From UMGS1279 sp045534095 (lineage in GTDB: Bacteria > Bacillota > Clostridia > Oscillospirales > Acutalibacteraceae), in contig JAZSJA010000024.1 of the NCBI GenBank assembly GCA_045534095.1, positions 1 to 36,098 on the forward strand: a DNA stretch of 36,098 bases. Direction: 5' to 3'. Below, piece by piece: positions 6,888-16,247 of the stretch (within the stretch, counting starts at the first letter, position 1; the number at the start of each line of letters is the position of its first letter). The notes beneath the pieces are model-generated. The model was not told the DNA's origin. It searched no databases and saw only the letters and a program-made list of their open reading frames with translations. The translations under genes and the position numbers were made by a program.

Positions 6888-9800
6888 CCGATTTTACGTT
6901 TTTTTCTCCCAAAAAATCGCATAATTTTTGCCATTTTTCGCTATTTTCCTTAAAATCTGCAAATTTTGATGCTTTTAAGCGTTTTTTTGTATCCTCGCAG
7001 TAGATAATAACCTCCGCACCACTACTGCCAAGGACTAAATTTATTTTACCCAAAATTTGCTCGTCAAAGGTGGGAATTCTTAAATAAAGTTTTGAAAACC
7101 CTCTTTTTTTACCTTCAATTATTTTTGCGGGTTCAAGGGTTTCACAAATTATTTCTGCAGGTCTGTCCTCACTCTCCGAAACACGACCTGTAATATGAAC
7201 AATTTCCCCCGGATTTAAAATAGCTCTAGCCTTTAAATGGAGTTTTGGAAAAACCGTAACGCCAATAGTATCATATATATCTTCAACCGTTAAAAACGCC
7301 ATTAGGTCGCCCTTTTTTGTTGATTTATTTTTAACATCATTTATTAAAACAACAAGGGAAACTTTTTCTGAATCCTTAATATGATGCTCCAATATCTGTT
7401 TTGTGGTTGTTGCACCAACAGCCTCAGCAAAACCTTTATAGGCATCAAGTGGATGAGCCGAAAGGTAGAGCCCTGTAGATTCCTTTTCAAAATTAAGAAT
7501 TTCTTTTAAAGGCATCTCGGGAACATTTGGCATAATATGACTTATATCGGTACTTGCAGTATCAGTTTCAATATCATCAAAAAGAGACATCTGTCCTCCT
7601 GCAGTACGCTCTGCTTCCTGTTCGGCGGCATTTATCACTAAATCAAGCCCTTGGAGCATCTGACGTCGATTATAACCAAATCCATCCATAGCTCCACTTT
7701 TTATAAGTCCCTCCAAGGCGCGTCGATTAAAATCTCTACCCTGCATTCTAAGGCAAAAATCATACATCGATTCAAAAGGCTTTTCTTTTCTGAGTTCAAT
7801 AATTCTTTTAATAAAGCCTGCACCCAGATTTTTTATTGCCAACATTCCAAAACGGATATTTTTGCCCGAAACGGTAAAATCAAGATTACTCTCATTAACG
7901 CTTGGAGGTAAAATTTTAATGCCAAGCCTTGCACATTCAGCACTATACTGAGTAACCTTACCACCAAAGGCGAGAACACTTGATAAAAGTGCCGCCATAT
8001 ATTCTCGTGTATAATGACATTTAAGATACGCCGTTTGATAAGCAACAACAGTATATGCCGCTGCGTGAGACTTGTTAAATGCATATGAGCTAAAAAGAGC
8101 AACGTCATCATAAATCTCTTCGGCTATATTCTCAGGTACGCCGCGTGCAACCGCTCCCTCGGCAATTATATTGCCATTTTCATCCTTTGCACCATAAATG
8201 AAGGTTTCTCTTTCTTTTTTCATCACGTCGTGTTTCTTTTTAGACATTGCACGACGTACAATATCCGCCCTACCGAGTGAATAACCCGCAAGACTTCTGA
8301 AAATCTGCATAACCTGTTCCTGGTACACAATACATCCATAAGTAATGTTTAAAATTGGCTTTAAAAGTTCAGTTTTATAGGTGATTTTATCAGGATTATG
8401 GCGATTATAAATGTAGGTTGGGATTGACTTTCTGGGTCCCGGTCTATAAAGGGATAAGATTGCAGTTAAATCCTCCAAATTCTCAGGCCCAAAAGAACGC
8501 AAAACGTTTTTCATACCCTCTGATTCAAACTGAAAAACGCCCTCAGTAAATCCATCTGCCATCATTTTTATTGTATCAACATCATCAAGGGGGATGCTTT
8601 CAATTTTAAAATCGGGATTGGCTTTTTGAATCATTTTCTCAGCATCAGAAATAACGGTAAGGTTTCTAAGCCCTAAAAAGTCCATTTTTAAAAGACCCAA
8701 TTCTTCAAGTTCTGTCATTGTGAACTGGGTGACAATAGATTCATCATTTAAGGCGAGGGGCACATACTCGCTTACTACCCTATCTGCAATTACGACACCT
8801 GCCGCATGGGTGGACGCATGGCGGGGCATACCTTCAATTTTTTTAGACATTTTTATAAGGGTGCGAGTTTCTTCGTCCATATCATAAAGGGATTTTAAAT
8901 CGGGCGAGAGTTCAATAGCCTTTTCAATAGTAATACCAAGCTCATTTGGAATTAACTTAGCAACTCTATCCACCGAATTATAGGGCATACCCATAACTCT
9001 ACCAACATCACGTACAGCCGCCCTTGCCGCCATTGTACCGAATGTTACAATTTGAGCAACGTGATCGGCTCCGTATTTTGAGATAACGTAATCTATTACC
9101 TCACCGCGGCGGACGTAACAAAAATCTACGTCAAAATCGGGCATAGATACACGTTCGGGATTTAAAAAGCGTTCAAAAAGGAGACCGTATTTAATGGGGT
9201 CTATTCCCGTTATACCTATACAATACGCAACCAAGCTACCCGCACCCGAACCTCTGCCGGGGCCTACGGGAATGCCTTTTTTCTTTGCAAAGGCAACGTA
9301 ATCCTGAACTATTAAAAAGTAATCCACAAACCCCATTTTATCGATTACCGAAAGCTCGTATTCAAGGCGATTTATAACCTCTTTTTCAGGATTATCACCG
9401 TAATATTTCAAAAGACCTTCATAACTCATTTTACGAAGATGTTCCAAATGATTTTCACTGCCGATATCAAAAACGGGAAGTTTTAATTTATGAAACTCAA
9501 AATCCACATTACATCTTTCGGCAATTTTAAGGGTATTTGAAATCGCTTCAGGGGTATCGGGGAAAAGAGCAGACATCTGCTCACCTGTTTTAAGATAAAA
9601 TTCATCTGTTTCAAAGGACATTAAATCCTCGTCGCCCAACTTTTTGCCCGTACCGATAGCAAGCAAAACTTCTTGCATTTTACTATCTTGCTTTTCGATA
9701 TAATGAACGTCGTTGGTGCAAACAAGGGGTATACCCGTTTCAAAAGAAATTTTTTTAAGTCCGTTATTTACGGTAAGTTGTTCTTTAATGCCATGGTTTT

Positions 9801-10323
9801 GAAGTTCTAAGTAAAAATTATCTGTACCAAAGATCTCAGCAAATTCTAATGCCACCTCTTTGGCTTTTTTGTAGTTACCATAAAGAAGATAACTGGGAAT
9901 CTCGCCCGCTATACAAGCCGAAAGACATATAAGCCCCTCGCTATGATTACGAAGCAGTTCTTTATCGATTCTGGGTCTTGTGTAAAAACCTTCGGTAAAT
10001 CCTAAGGAAACCATTTTAATAAGATTTTGATAACCTTTTAAATTTTTACAAAGAAGAATTAAATGATGATAATTTCTGTCATCTGTTCTTTGTTTTTCAA
10101 ATCTGCTTTTGGGAGCAACATAAACTTCACACCCTATTATAGGTTTTATCCCTGCCGCTTTTGCTTTTTTATAAAAATCCATAACACCATACATAACGCC
10201 GTGGTCTGTTATGGCAACAGAGGATTGACCTGCCGTTTTAACGGCATCAAAAAGACGGTCTATCCTTGAAGCACCATCTAACAAGCTGTATTCTGTATGA
10301 AGATGAAGATGTGCAAAATCCAT
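6880..10323 (-). CDS. dnaE: DNA polymerase III alpha subunit (DnaE type)
   Basis: This 1147-residue replicative polymerase subunit starts with a PHP domain (HLHLHTEYSLLDG at residues 5-17). The catalytic palm has the Asp pair in PDFDVDF (about residues 393-399) and the third acidic residue in KMDFLGLRNL. A helix-hairpin-helix region follows, then a C-terminal OB fold (VSLVVLINDVKNKSTKKGD, VHITGRV). The length is normal for DnaE1/DnaE3-like proteins; PolC, which Firmicutes also carry, would be longer and contain an inserted exonuclease. GGGGTGA precedes the ATG. It works at the replication fork in the cytoplasm, extending primers. No promoter was clear in the upstream gap. Confidence 0.97.
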   Translation of the reverse strand: MDFAHLHLHTEYSLLDGASRIDRLFDAVKTAGQSSVAITDHGVMYGVMDFYKKAKAAGIKPIIGCEVYVAPKSRFEKQRTDDRNYHHLILLCKNLKGYQNLIKMVSLGFTEGFYTRPRIDKELLRNHSEGLICLSACIAGEIPSYLLYGNYKKAKEVALEFAEIFGTDNFYLELQNHGIKEQLTVNNGLKKISFETGIPLVCTNDVHYIEKQDSKMQEVLLAIGTGKKLGDEDLMSFETDEFYLKTGEQMSALFPDTPEAISNTLKIAERCNVDFEFHKLKLPVFDIGSENHLEHLRKMSYEGLLKYYGDNPEKEVINRLEYELSVIDKMGFVDYFLIVQDYVAFAKKKGIPVGPGRGSGAGSLVAYCIGITGIDPIKYGLLFERFLNPERVSMPDFDVDFCYVRRGEVIDYVISKYGADHVAQIVTFGTMAARAAVRDVGRVMGMPYNSVDRVAKLIPNELGITIEKAIELSPDLKSLYDMDEETRTLIKMSKKIEGMPRHASTHAAGVVIADRVVSEYVPLALNDESIVTQFTMTELEELGLLKMDFLGLRNLTVISDAEKMIQKANPDFKIESIPLDDVDTIKMMADGFTEGVFQFESEGMKNVLRSFGPENLEDLTAILSLYRPGPRKSIPTYIYNRHNPDKITYKTELLKPILNITYGCIVYQEQVMQIFRSLAGYSLGRADIVRRAMSKKKHDVMKKERETFIYGAKDENGNIIAEGAVARGVPENIAEEIYDDVALFSSYAFNKSHAAAYTVVAYQTAYLKCHYTREYMAALLSSVLAFGGKVTQYSAECARLGIKILPPSVNESNLDFTVSGKNIRFGMLAIKNLGAGFIKRIIELRKEKPFESMYDFCLRMQGRDFNRRALEGLIKSGAMDGFGYNRRQMLQGLDLVINAAEQEAERTAGGQMSLFDDIETDTASTDISHIMPNVPEMPLKEILNFEKESTGLYLSAHPLDAYKGFAEAVGATTTKQILEHHIKDSEKVSLVVLINDVKNKSTKKGDLMAFLTVEDIYDTIGVTVFPKLHLKARAILNPGEIVHITGRVSESEDRPAEIICETLEPAKIIEGKKRGFSKLYLRIPTFDEQILGKINLVLGSSGAEVIIYCEDTKKRLKASKFADFKENSEKWQKLCDFLGEKNVKSVE

Positions 10324-10738
10324 TTGCTCTCACCCCTTTATTATTTCTTTTTAAAGATTGAGGAAAAAACATAAAATTAAAACTGTAAAATATCTCGCCA
10401 AATTAAGGAACAGTCTTGACCGTTCTGCTTAAAACTTGTGCTCACTTTTTGAAACGGTCAAGACCGTTCCCTACATTTGGTAAATCAAGATAAATACATT
10501 TTATCTATTGCTTTTTTATTATACTCTGATAAAATATATTTGTCAAATGCGAGCATTTTTATTCCTTTCTTAATTTTCAGGTTAGTTTCAAGACTATTCA
10601 GTATAAAAAATATGGCAATTTTAACATACATTTGTGTCCGTTTTAAACCTATTAAATAACCCCCTAATAATTTATAATTATTGTAGGATTTTACTTTAAA
10701 AGGTGAGAACTAAAAATTATTAGGAGATGATTTAATTT
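10324..10738. other. Intergenic gap of 415 bases with a palindromic repeat
   Basis: This divergent gap separates dnaE from the large secreted protein gene. It holds the inverted repeat at 10407-10470. A good -10 (TATAAT, 10673-10678) lies upstream of the plus-strand gene but without a convincing -35. The frame open at 10477-10659 has no ribosome binding site or family likeness. No structured RNA or transfer RNA was recognised. Confidence 0.6.
10407..10470. repeat. Palindromic intergenic repeat (18-bp arms, 28-base loop)
   Basis: The arms 10407-10424 and 10453-10470 are complementary over 18 bases with one mismatch. Each arm is itself nearly palindromic: AACGGTC, AA, GACCGTT in the right arm. 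Read on the minus strand the element begins AAATGTAGGG, like the element near 35994. There is no T-run for a normal terminator. It looks like a dispersed small palindromic repeat, perhaps a non-coding mobile remnant. Confidence 0.6.
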
Positions 10739-13700
10739 ATGAACGGTTTAAATGTTTTGAAAAGAAAAGCAAAGAGTATCATTGTGGTTTTTCTTTGCGT
10801 ATCAATGATTTTTGGAGAGGTGGTGTTGTTCCCAATGAGCTCTAAGGCAGAAACCATATCGCAAGGTGCACCTTTGTTAGATATATCGGTAGGCGAAGAA
10901 GTTATAATTGAAGATGGCGGAACTTCTATAAGACAGTTTCCATTCGTGCACGGCTTTGGTGACGATATAGTTGTATCCTTTAGTGAGTTTACAGATACTG
11001 CGTGGGGAATCCATGAAAAAAACGGTTTAAGAATCTCACATGATGGCGGTACTACCTGGCCAACATACATTGAGGATACCGACGTTTATTTTACCGGTGC
11101 AATAAAACTTGACTCCGAAACCTTATTTGGAGTTAATTATACATCATACTGGATTGATGAAAGACACGGAACGGTTGAGTATGCAACATCAACCGATAAC
11201 GGCGAAACATGGGAAAAACATACCGGAACGGTAGAGTTCCCCCAAGATATGAAAACAACCAATACAGGCTGGGCATCCTTCCAATTCCACAGAGGAATGA
11301 TGCAAATGCCCGATGGCTCAATTCAAGGTCTTATGTACGGTGCTTATGCAGGCGATTCCGACTACCGCGTGATATGGGTTAAATCTACCGACGGTGGAGA
11401 GAATTGGAGCGTTGTTTCAACCGTTGCAGTCCCCACAGGCACAGGCCCTTCAGTTTATTGCGAGCCAACCGTTGCAAGGTGTTCAGACGACTCATTGCTT
11501 TGTGTAATGAGAATTGGAAATGCACCTCTTTACCAGTGCCGCTCTACCGATAACGGTCTTACATGGAGCAAGCCCGAACAAATCCCCGGCGTTACTGATA
11601 CTGATGCATATAGCGTAGATGCTAATTTATATATGATGTCTAACGGCGTATTGGTATTAAGCTACGGCAGACCGCATTGCAAAATGTTATTTTCAGCAGA
11701 CGGAACAGGTAAAGATTGGAAAAATTTTACACTTACATATACAGAAACCACAAGCGGATATACAGGAGTGTGCGAAGTAGCCCCCGGCAAATTACTCTTG
11801 GTTGGCGATAAAGGTGCCGATTGGCAGAATCCCGAAAATTTTGCAATTTGGGGCAAATACATTGACGTAAGGAAAACAAGCGTAGCCCTTGAAAGCGACG
11901 TTGATGCAGGTTATGTTGATATTAACGGCAATACCTATACCGCCGTTCCTTATGACGGCAACGAGTTTTTGGGCTGGTATAATCAGGAAGGCGAATTGGT
12001 ATCAACCAACCTTACCGAAACCTTTGAAGACGGTAATGGCGTTTTTACCGCCAAATTTAAAAATAACAGTATATTTGAAAGTCCCGGATTTGAATATTCC
12101 GAGCTTGGCGCCGTTTATACCAATGACCCTGCAAATGCGGTTTATCCAAATTGGTATGCTTCTGCCGATTGGGCAAAGGTGGATATCGTCACAAGCAAGG
12201 CATATAACAGCTCCAGGTCAATGAAATTTTTTACCCGTTACCGAACCGATACCTACACAGATATTACGGGACTACGCCCCAATACAAATTATACCGTTTC
12301 TTACCACTGGATGATGCCTGGCGGATATGCCGATGATAGTGCAAACTGTTTTTACGGTATGATAGCCAGTAGTACACAGTACGGTACAACGGGCGAAGCC
12401 TATAAAAATAATATTGGTAATAATTACGGCTCATACTATCCCGAGGCAGGCGTATGGAACAAGGCTACTTTCAGCTTCAATACAGGTGATTTAACTACGG
12501 TAAGGCTTTTCTTGGAATATTCAGCCGGAGCCGCTTTTCCCGACCTTTATATAGATAACTTTACGGTTGCTAAAGAACCACAGTCCTTGTCAGTCAGCGT
12601 AGAAAGCGGTACCGATGCAGGCTATATTACAAATGAAGGTAATACCTATACCGCCGTTCCTTATGACGGCAATAAATTCCTTGGCTGGTACAGCGATGAT
12701 GCCCTTGTTTCAAAATCGCTTACCGAAACATTTTCATCTACCGACGGCGCAATTATTGCTAAATTTAAAAATAACAGTGTAATTGAAAGTCCTGGCTTTG
12801 AACTTTCTGAACTTGGCGATACAGTTTATCACGAGCATTCAACAGTTAATTCAGGTTGGCATATCGGTGCTGATTGGGGCAGTGCAAAAATAGTGAACAG
12901 CGTGGCTCACAGCGGCTCAAAATCCTTGGATTTATTCTCACGTTTCCAGCAGGATGTTTATACAAATATAAGCGGACTGAAGCCACATACAACCTATACA
13001 GTTTCTTATTATTGGATGATGCCCGAAGCATATACAACAGCAAATAACAACTGTTATTCCGGTATGATAGCCAGCAGTACAGAGTGCGATGCAATAGGTG
13101 CCGCTTATCAAAACACTATCGGAAATTCCTATGGTGCATATTATCCCGAGGCAGGTATGTGGCATAAAGATACCTTTGAGTTTAATACCGGTGATTTAAC
13201 AACAGTACGACTATTTGTAGAATATACAAGCGCAAATGCTCATCTTTACATAGATGATTTTACCATATTCAAAAATCCCGAGCCATTATCTGTCGGCATA
13301 GAAAGTGGCACAGATGCAGGCTACATTACCAATAACGGTGATATTTATACCGCTGTTCCTTATGACGGCAATACATTCCTTGGTTGGTATGATGCCGAAG
13401 GTGAAATAATATCAACCGAGCTTACTGAGAATTTTGCATATACCGACGGTGCAGTTACCGCAAAATTCCAAAACAAAAGTATATTTGAAAGTCCCGGTTT
13501 TGAACTTTCTGAGCTTGGAAATGTTCGTTATTCCGAACATTCAGCAGTTAATGAGGGTTGGCATATTTCCGCCGATTGGAGCAGTGCAAACATCATTGAC
13601 AGTCTAGCTCACAGCGGCTCAAAATCCTTGGATTTATTCTCACGTTTCCAGCAGGATGTTTATACAAATATAAGCGGACTAAAGCCACATACAACCTATA

Positions 13701-16174
13701 CAGTTTCTTATTATTGGATGATGCCCGAAGCATATTCTGCTACAAATTTGAATAGTCATTACGGTATGGTGGTTGCCTCTACCGAGTACGATACAATAGG
13801 TGCCGCTTATCAAAACAATATTGGAAGCAATTACGGAGATTATCGTCCCGAGGTTGGCGGCACTTGGTATAAGGATACCTTTGAGTTTAATACCGGTGAT
13901 TTAACAACAGTAAGACTATTTGTGGAGTATGCAAGCACAAATTCTCATATTTACATAGATGAGTTTACAGTATTTGAATCTGAAAGCAGTTTAATAACAG
14001 GCAAAACCCTTGTAGAGGGCAGGGCGATTACTCAAAGTGTTGTTACCGTTTCGGGAAATGCCGCCACTTTAGACTACACTGCTTCTGGACTTGAATTCAC
14101 CCTTAACTGTGAAGGTGCCGTAAAAGCAAACTTTAACACCGAAATTTATAACACAAACTGGGATTTAAGACTTGCCCTTTACATTGACGGTGTGCGTCAG
14201 AATGATATAGTTCTTAACCAAGCCACTACCGAAGTTGTTCTTGCAACGGGACTTGAAAAAGGAAAGCATACCTTTAAAATTGAAAGAATGACCGAATCTC
14301 AAATTGGAAAAATTCATCTTAATTACATACGCACTTACGGTGATATTAAAAATCCACCCTCCGAAAAGGATTTATTCATTGATTTCTATGGTGACAATAT
14401 CACCGCGGGTTGGGGTACAACCGCTTACTCGGGCAGTCCGACTAATGTATATCAATATATGGATGGTACTATTACCTATGCCGCACTTACCGCCGATAAG
14501 CTGGGTGCTAACTTTAATGCATTCGGTTATTCGGGTTGGGGTGTAGCGGTCAGCGGTGAAGCAGATGGTACCGGCACAAACAATATGGCCACCATTTATC
14601 CCGAAATACCTAAAAACTTAAATGCCGATTATGTTGTAATCAACCTTGGCACAAATGATGCAAGTAAATATGTTTCCGCAGGTTTAACCGAACAGCAGGT
14701 TAAGGATGCCTATGTTGCATACGCAAAAACTATACGCGCAGATTACGGCGCAGATACCCCTATTATTTTCGTATACGGTATGATGACCGATGCCGCTAAT
14801 GAATTCATCTCTTACACAGTCGATACCTTAAAAGCAGAGGGCGATGATGAAATCTATTCCGTTAAATTACCTAAAGGTACAAACGGTGGCGATGGTCACC
14901 CTAATGCCGCCGAGCACGCTGCAGCTTCATCTGTTCTTGCCGCCTTTATTGAAGACATTTCCGTTACCCTTGCAGGTGATATTAACGATGATGATCTAAC
15001 CAACCTTAAAGACCTTGTAACCCTTGCACAGAGTGTTGCAGGCTGGAAGGATATAACCGTTAACGAAAAGGTTGTTGATGTAAATAATGATGGTAATGTT
15101 GACCTTTCTGATGTTACTGTTCTTGCAAAATATCTTGCAGGTTGGAAGGATATTGCAATAAATGGTACAATTTATAACAACTATGTTCCTGTAACCCACA
15201 CATTAAAGGAAATTGAGTCCAACCTTAAGTTAAACAGTCGCGCCGCATTTGACGGTGATGTGCTTAGAATGGAATGGAGTAACTCCGGATTTACCGTAAA
15301 AGGTCAGTTTGAGGGTGATTTTGTTCTTAATGATGTTGTAACCACAAATGAAGTTTTACTTTATGCCGTTTTGGATGATGACTATGATAACCCTGTTCAG
15401 GCAAGAACTACGGGCGGTGATGTTACCGTTTTAAAGGATATCAATGCAGGTCTGCACACCATTCAGATTCTTAAAGCTACCGAAGCATCTTCGACACAAA
15501 TGACAGTAGGTGGAATCACCTATAACGGCGCTATTTTTAACACTCCCGCCGAAAAGGAGCTTAAAATTCAGGTTATAGGAGACTCCATTACCAGTGCAAG
15601 CGGTCTTTACACTACAGACGTAGAGCCCGATGCCCTTCTTAGAAATGATATTACCAAAGGCTATGCCTATAAGGTTGCAAAGCACTATGGCGCTGAGCTT
15701 TCAGTGGTTTCTGTTTCGGGAGGTACGGTTTGCACAAATACCCCCTCTATGCAGGATTACTACCAGCAAGCCTTCTTCTCCAAGGATAATGCTTACGATT
15801 TCAGTACAGAAACCAAGCCCGACCTTGTTATAGTTGCTCTTGGCACCAATGATACCCCCACCTATAACACTGATAATGTTCCTAATGATAATGTAGGTGT
15901 GCTTAAACAGGGTATTAAGGATATGCTTACCTTGGTACGACAGAAGAATCCCAATGCAAAAATTCTTTGGGCATACGGTATGATGGCTACCAACATTTCC
16001 TCTGTTTATAAAGAAGCTGTTGAGGAATGGAACGCAACCGATGGAAATGCCTATTATACAATGATAAATCGTAACGATTGTAACGGCGACGGTGGGCACC
16101 CTACCCCCAACGGACACACCCTCAACACTGAAGAATATATTACCTTTATTGATAATAATATCTGGGTAGATTGA
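10739..16174 (+). CDS. Secreted multidomain enzyme: Asp-box propeller, three CBM-like modules, two CE2-like esterase modules, dockerin
   Basis: This 1811-residue exported protein has a signal peptide with predicted cleavage after SSKA (37). Residues about 40-375 form a sialidase-like propeller with four Asp boxes (SHDGGTTWP near 100, STDNGETW, STDGGENW, STDNGLTW). Three tandem units follow (about 382, 620 and 853 to 1080). Each has an InlB/Listeria-Bacteroides-like repeat (AVPYDGNxFLGWY) and a CBM4_9-like jelly roll. A CE2-like linker and SGNH module come next (about 1086-1410) with GDN at 1218-1220 instead of GDS, although GTND and GDGHP remain. A type I dockerin lies at about 1414-1475. A second CE2-like module (about 1485-1811) is intact, with Ser1616, GTND, and Asp1784/His1787. 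It probably deacetylates plant or host glycans outside the cell. The propeller's activity is uncertain: I see no standard FRIP motif. AGGAGATGA precedes the ATG. There is no sortase or S-layer anchor. Confidence 0.85.
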   Translation: MNGLNVLKRKAKSIIVVFLCVSMIFGEVVLFPMSSKAETISQGAPLLDISVGEEVIIEDGGTSIRQFPFVHGFGDDIVVSFSEFTDTAWGIHEKNGLRISHDGGTTWPTYIEDTDVYFTGAIKLDSETLFGVNYTSYWIDERHGTVEYATSTDNGETWEKHTGTVEFPQDMKTTNTGWASFQFHRGMMQMPDGSIQGLMYGAYAGDSDYRVIWVKSTDGGENWSVVSTVAVPTGTGPSVYCEPTVARCSDDSLLCVMRIGNAPLYQCRSTDNGLTWSKPEQIPGVTDTDAYSVDANLYMMSNGVLVLSYGRPHCKMLFSADGTGKDWKNFTLTYTETTSGYTGVCEVAPGKLLLVGDKGADWQNPENFAIWGKYIDVRKTSVALESDVDAGYVDINGNTYTAVPYDGNEFLGWYNQEGELVSTNLTETFEDGNGVFTAKFKNNSIFESPGFEYSELGAVYTNDPANAVYPNWYASADWAKVDIVTSKAYNSSRSMKFFTRYRTDTYTDITGLRPNTNYTVSYHWMMPGGYADDSANCFYGMIASSTQYGTTGEAYKNNIGNNYGSYYPEAGVWNKATFSFNTGDLTTVRLFLEYSAGAAFPDLYIDNFTVAKEPQSLSVSVESGTDAGYITNEGNTYTAVPYDGNKFLGWYSDDALVSKSLTETFSSTDGAIIAKFKNNSVIESPGFELSELGDTVYHEHSTVNSGWHIGADWGSAKIVNSVAHSGSKSLDLFSRFQQDVYTNISGLKPHTTYTVSYYWMMPEAYTTANNNCYSGMIASSTECDAIGAAYQNTIGNSYGAYYPEAGMWHKDTFEFNTGDLTTVRLFVEYTSANAHLYIDDFTIFKNPEPLSVGIESGTDAGYITNNGDIYTAVPYDGNTFLGWYDAEGEIISTELTENFAYTDGAVTAKFQNKSIFESPGFELSELGNVRYSEHSAVNEGWHISADWSSANIIDSLAHSGSKSLDLFSRFQQDVYTNISGLKPHTTYTVSYYWMMPEAYSATNLNSHYGMVVASTEYDTIGAAYQNNIGSNYGDYRPEVGGTWYKDTFEFNTGDLTTVRLFVEYASTNSHIYIDEFTVFESESSLITGKTLVEGRAITQSVVTVSGNAATLDYTASGLEFTLNCEGAVKANFNTEIYNTNWDLRLALYIDGVRQNDIVLNQATTEVVLATGLEKGKHTFKIERMTESQIGKIHLNYIRTYGDIKNPPSEKDLFIDFYGDNITAGWGTTAYSGSPTNVYQYMDGTITYAALTADKLGANFNAFGYSGWGVAVSGEADGTGTNNMATIYPEIPKNLNADYVVINLGTNDASKYVSAGLTEQQVKDAYVAYAKTIRADYGADTPIIFVYGMMTDAANEFISYTVDTLKAEGDDEIYSVKLPKGTNGGDGHPNAAEHAAASSVLAAFIEDISVTLAGDINDDDLTNLKDLVTLAQSVAGWKDITVNEKVVDVNNDGNVDLSDVTVLAKYLAGWKDIAINGTIYNNYVPVTHTLKEIESNLKLNSRAAFDGDVLRMEWSNSGFTVKGQFEGDFVLNDVVTTNEVLLYAVLDDDYDNPVQARTTGGDVTVLKDINAGLHTIQILKATEASSTQMTVGGITYNGAIFNTPAEKELKIQVIGDSITSASGLYTTDVEPDALLRNDITKGYAYKVAKHYGAELSVVSVSGGTVCTNTPSMQDYYQQAFFSKDNAYDFSTETKPDLVIVALGTNDTPTYNTDNVPNDNVGVLKQGIKDMLTLVRQKNPNAKILWAYGMMATNISSVYKEAVEEWNATDGNAYYTMINRNDCNGDGGHPTPNGHTLNTEEYITFIDNNIWVD
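12905..13033 (+). repeat. Near-identical 129-bp tract, copy 1
   Basis: This tract in the second module matches 13607-13735 at 128 of 129 bases. The only difference (12979 G, 13681 A) is silent (CTG/CTA, Leu). Flanking bases diverge sharply, which suggests recent gene conversion or duplication within the gene. Confidence 0.9.
13607..13735 (+). repeat. Near-identical 129-bp tract, copy 2
   Basis: Second copy of the tract at 12905-13033, in the third module, offset by 702 bases (234 codons), in frame. Confidence 0.9.
14978..15165 (+). other. Internal type I dockerin-coding segment
   Basis: Two Ca-binding loops are visible: DINDDDLTNLKD and DVNNDGNVDLSD, each with Asp/Asn at positions 1, 3, 5, 9 and 12 and each followed by an AGWKDI helix end. 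Dockerins usually sit at a terminus; here one lies between two esterase-like modules. No cohesin or scaffoldin is in the window, so the partner is unknown. Confidence 0.85.
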
Positions 16175-16198
16175 TCTATCATACTTTTATATGCATAA

Positions 16199-16237
16199 AA
16201 AACTCGTTCCGCAGCTTAATGCCTCGGAACGAGTTTT
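16199..16237. terminator. Bidirectional terminator between the secreted enzyme and the AraC gene
   Basis: A 13-bp perfect stem (16199-16211 with 16225-16237) has a 13-base loop. The outer bases are A on one side and T on the other, so both strands end in T-runs. It serves two convergent genes. Confidence 0.85.
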
Positions 16238-16247
16238 GAATTATAGC

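Larger units (their letters stand above)
11882..13980 (+). repeat. Three tandem coding repeats (about 233-239 residues each)
   Basis: The units begin near 11882, 12599 and 13298. Each encodes a GWY-type InlB-like repeat followed by a jelly roll opening ESPGFE and containing TYTVSYYWMMPE or a close variant. Units two and three are most alike. They are likely carbohydrate-binding or spacer modules that extend the enzyme from the cell or hold it to substrate. Confidence 0.8.

Noticed and set aside
10407..10470. CRISPR-like repeat
   Set aside because: There are only two copies, in opposite orientation, with no regular spacers and no cas genes.
10477..10659. A 60-codon frame in the dnaE gap
   Set aside because: No ribosome binding site, no family likeness, and Phe/Ile-rich composition expected of AT-rich spacer DNA.
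14978..15165. Cellulosome locus
   Set aside because: A dockerin is present, but no cohesin, scaffoldin or other dockerin enzyme is in the window, so a cellulosome cannot be claimed.
15701..16117. A 138-codon minus-strand frame in the secreted enzyme gene
   Set aside because: It lies opposite a strongly supported SGNH module with intact motifs; it is a shadow frame.
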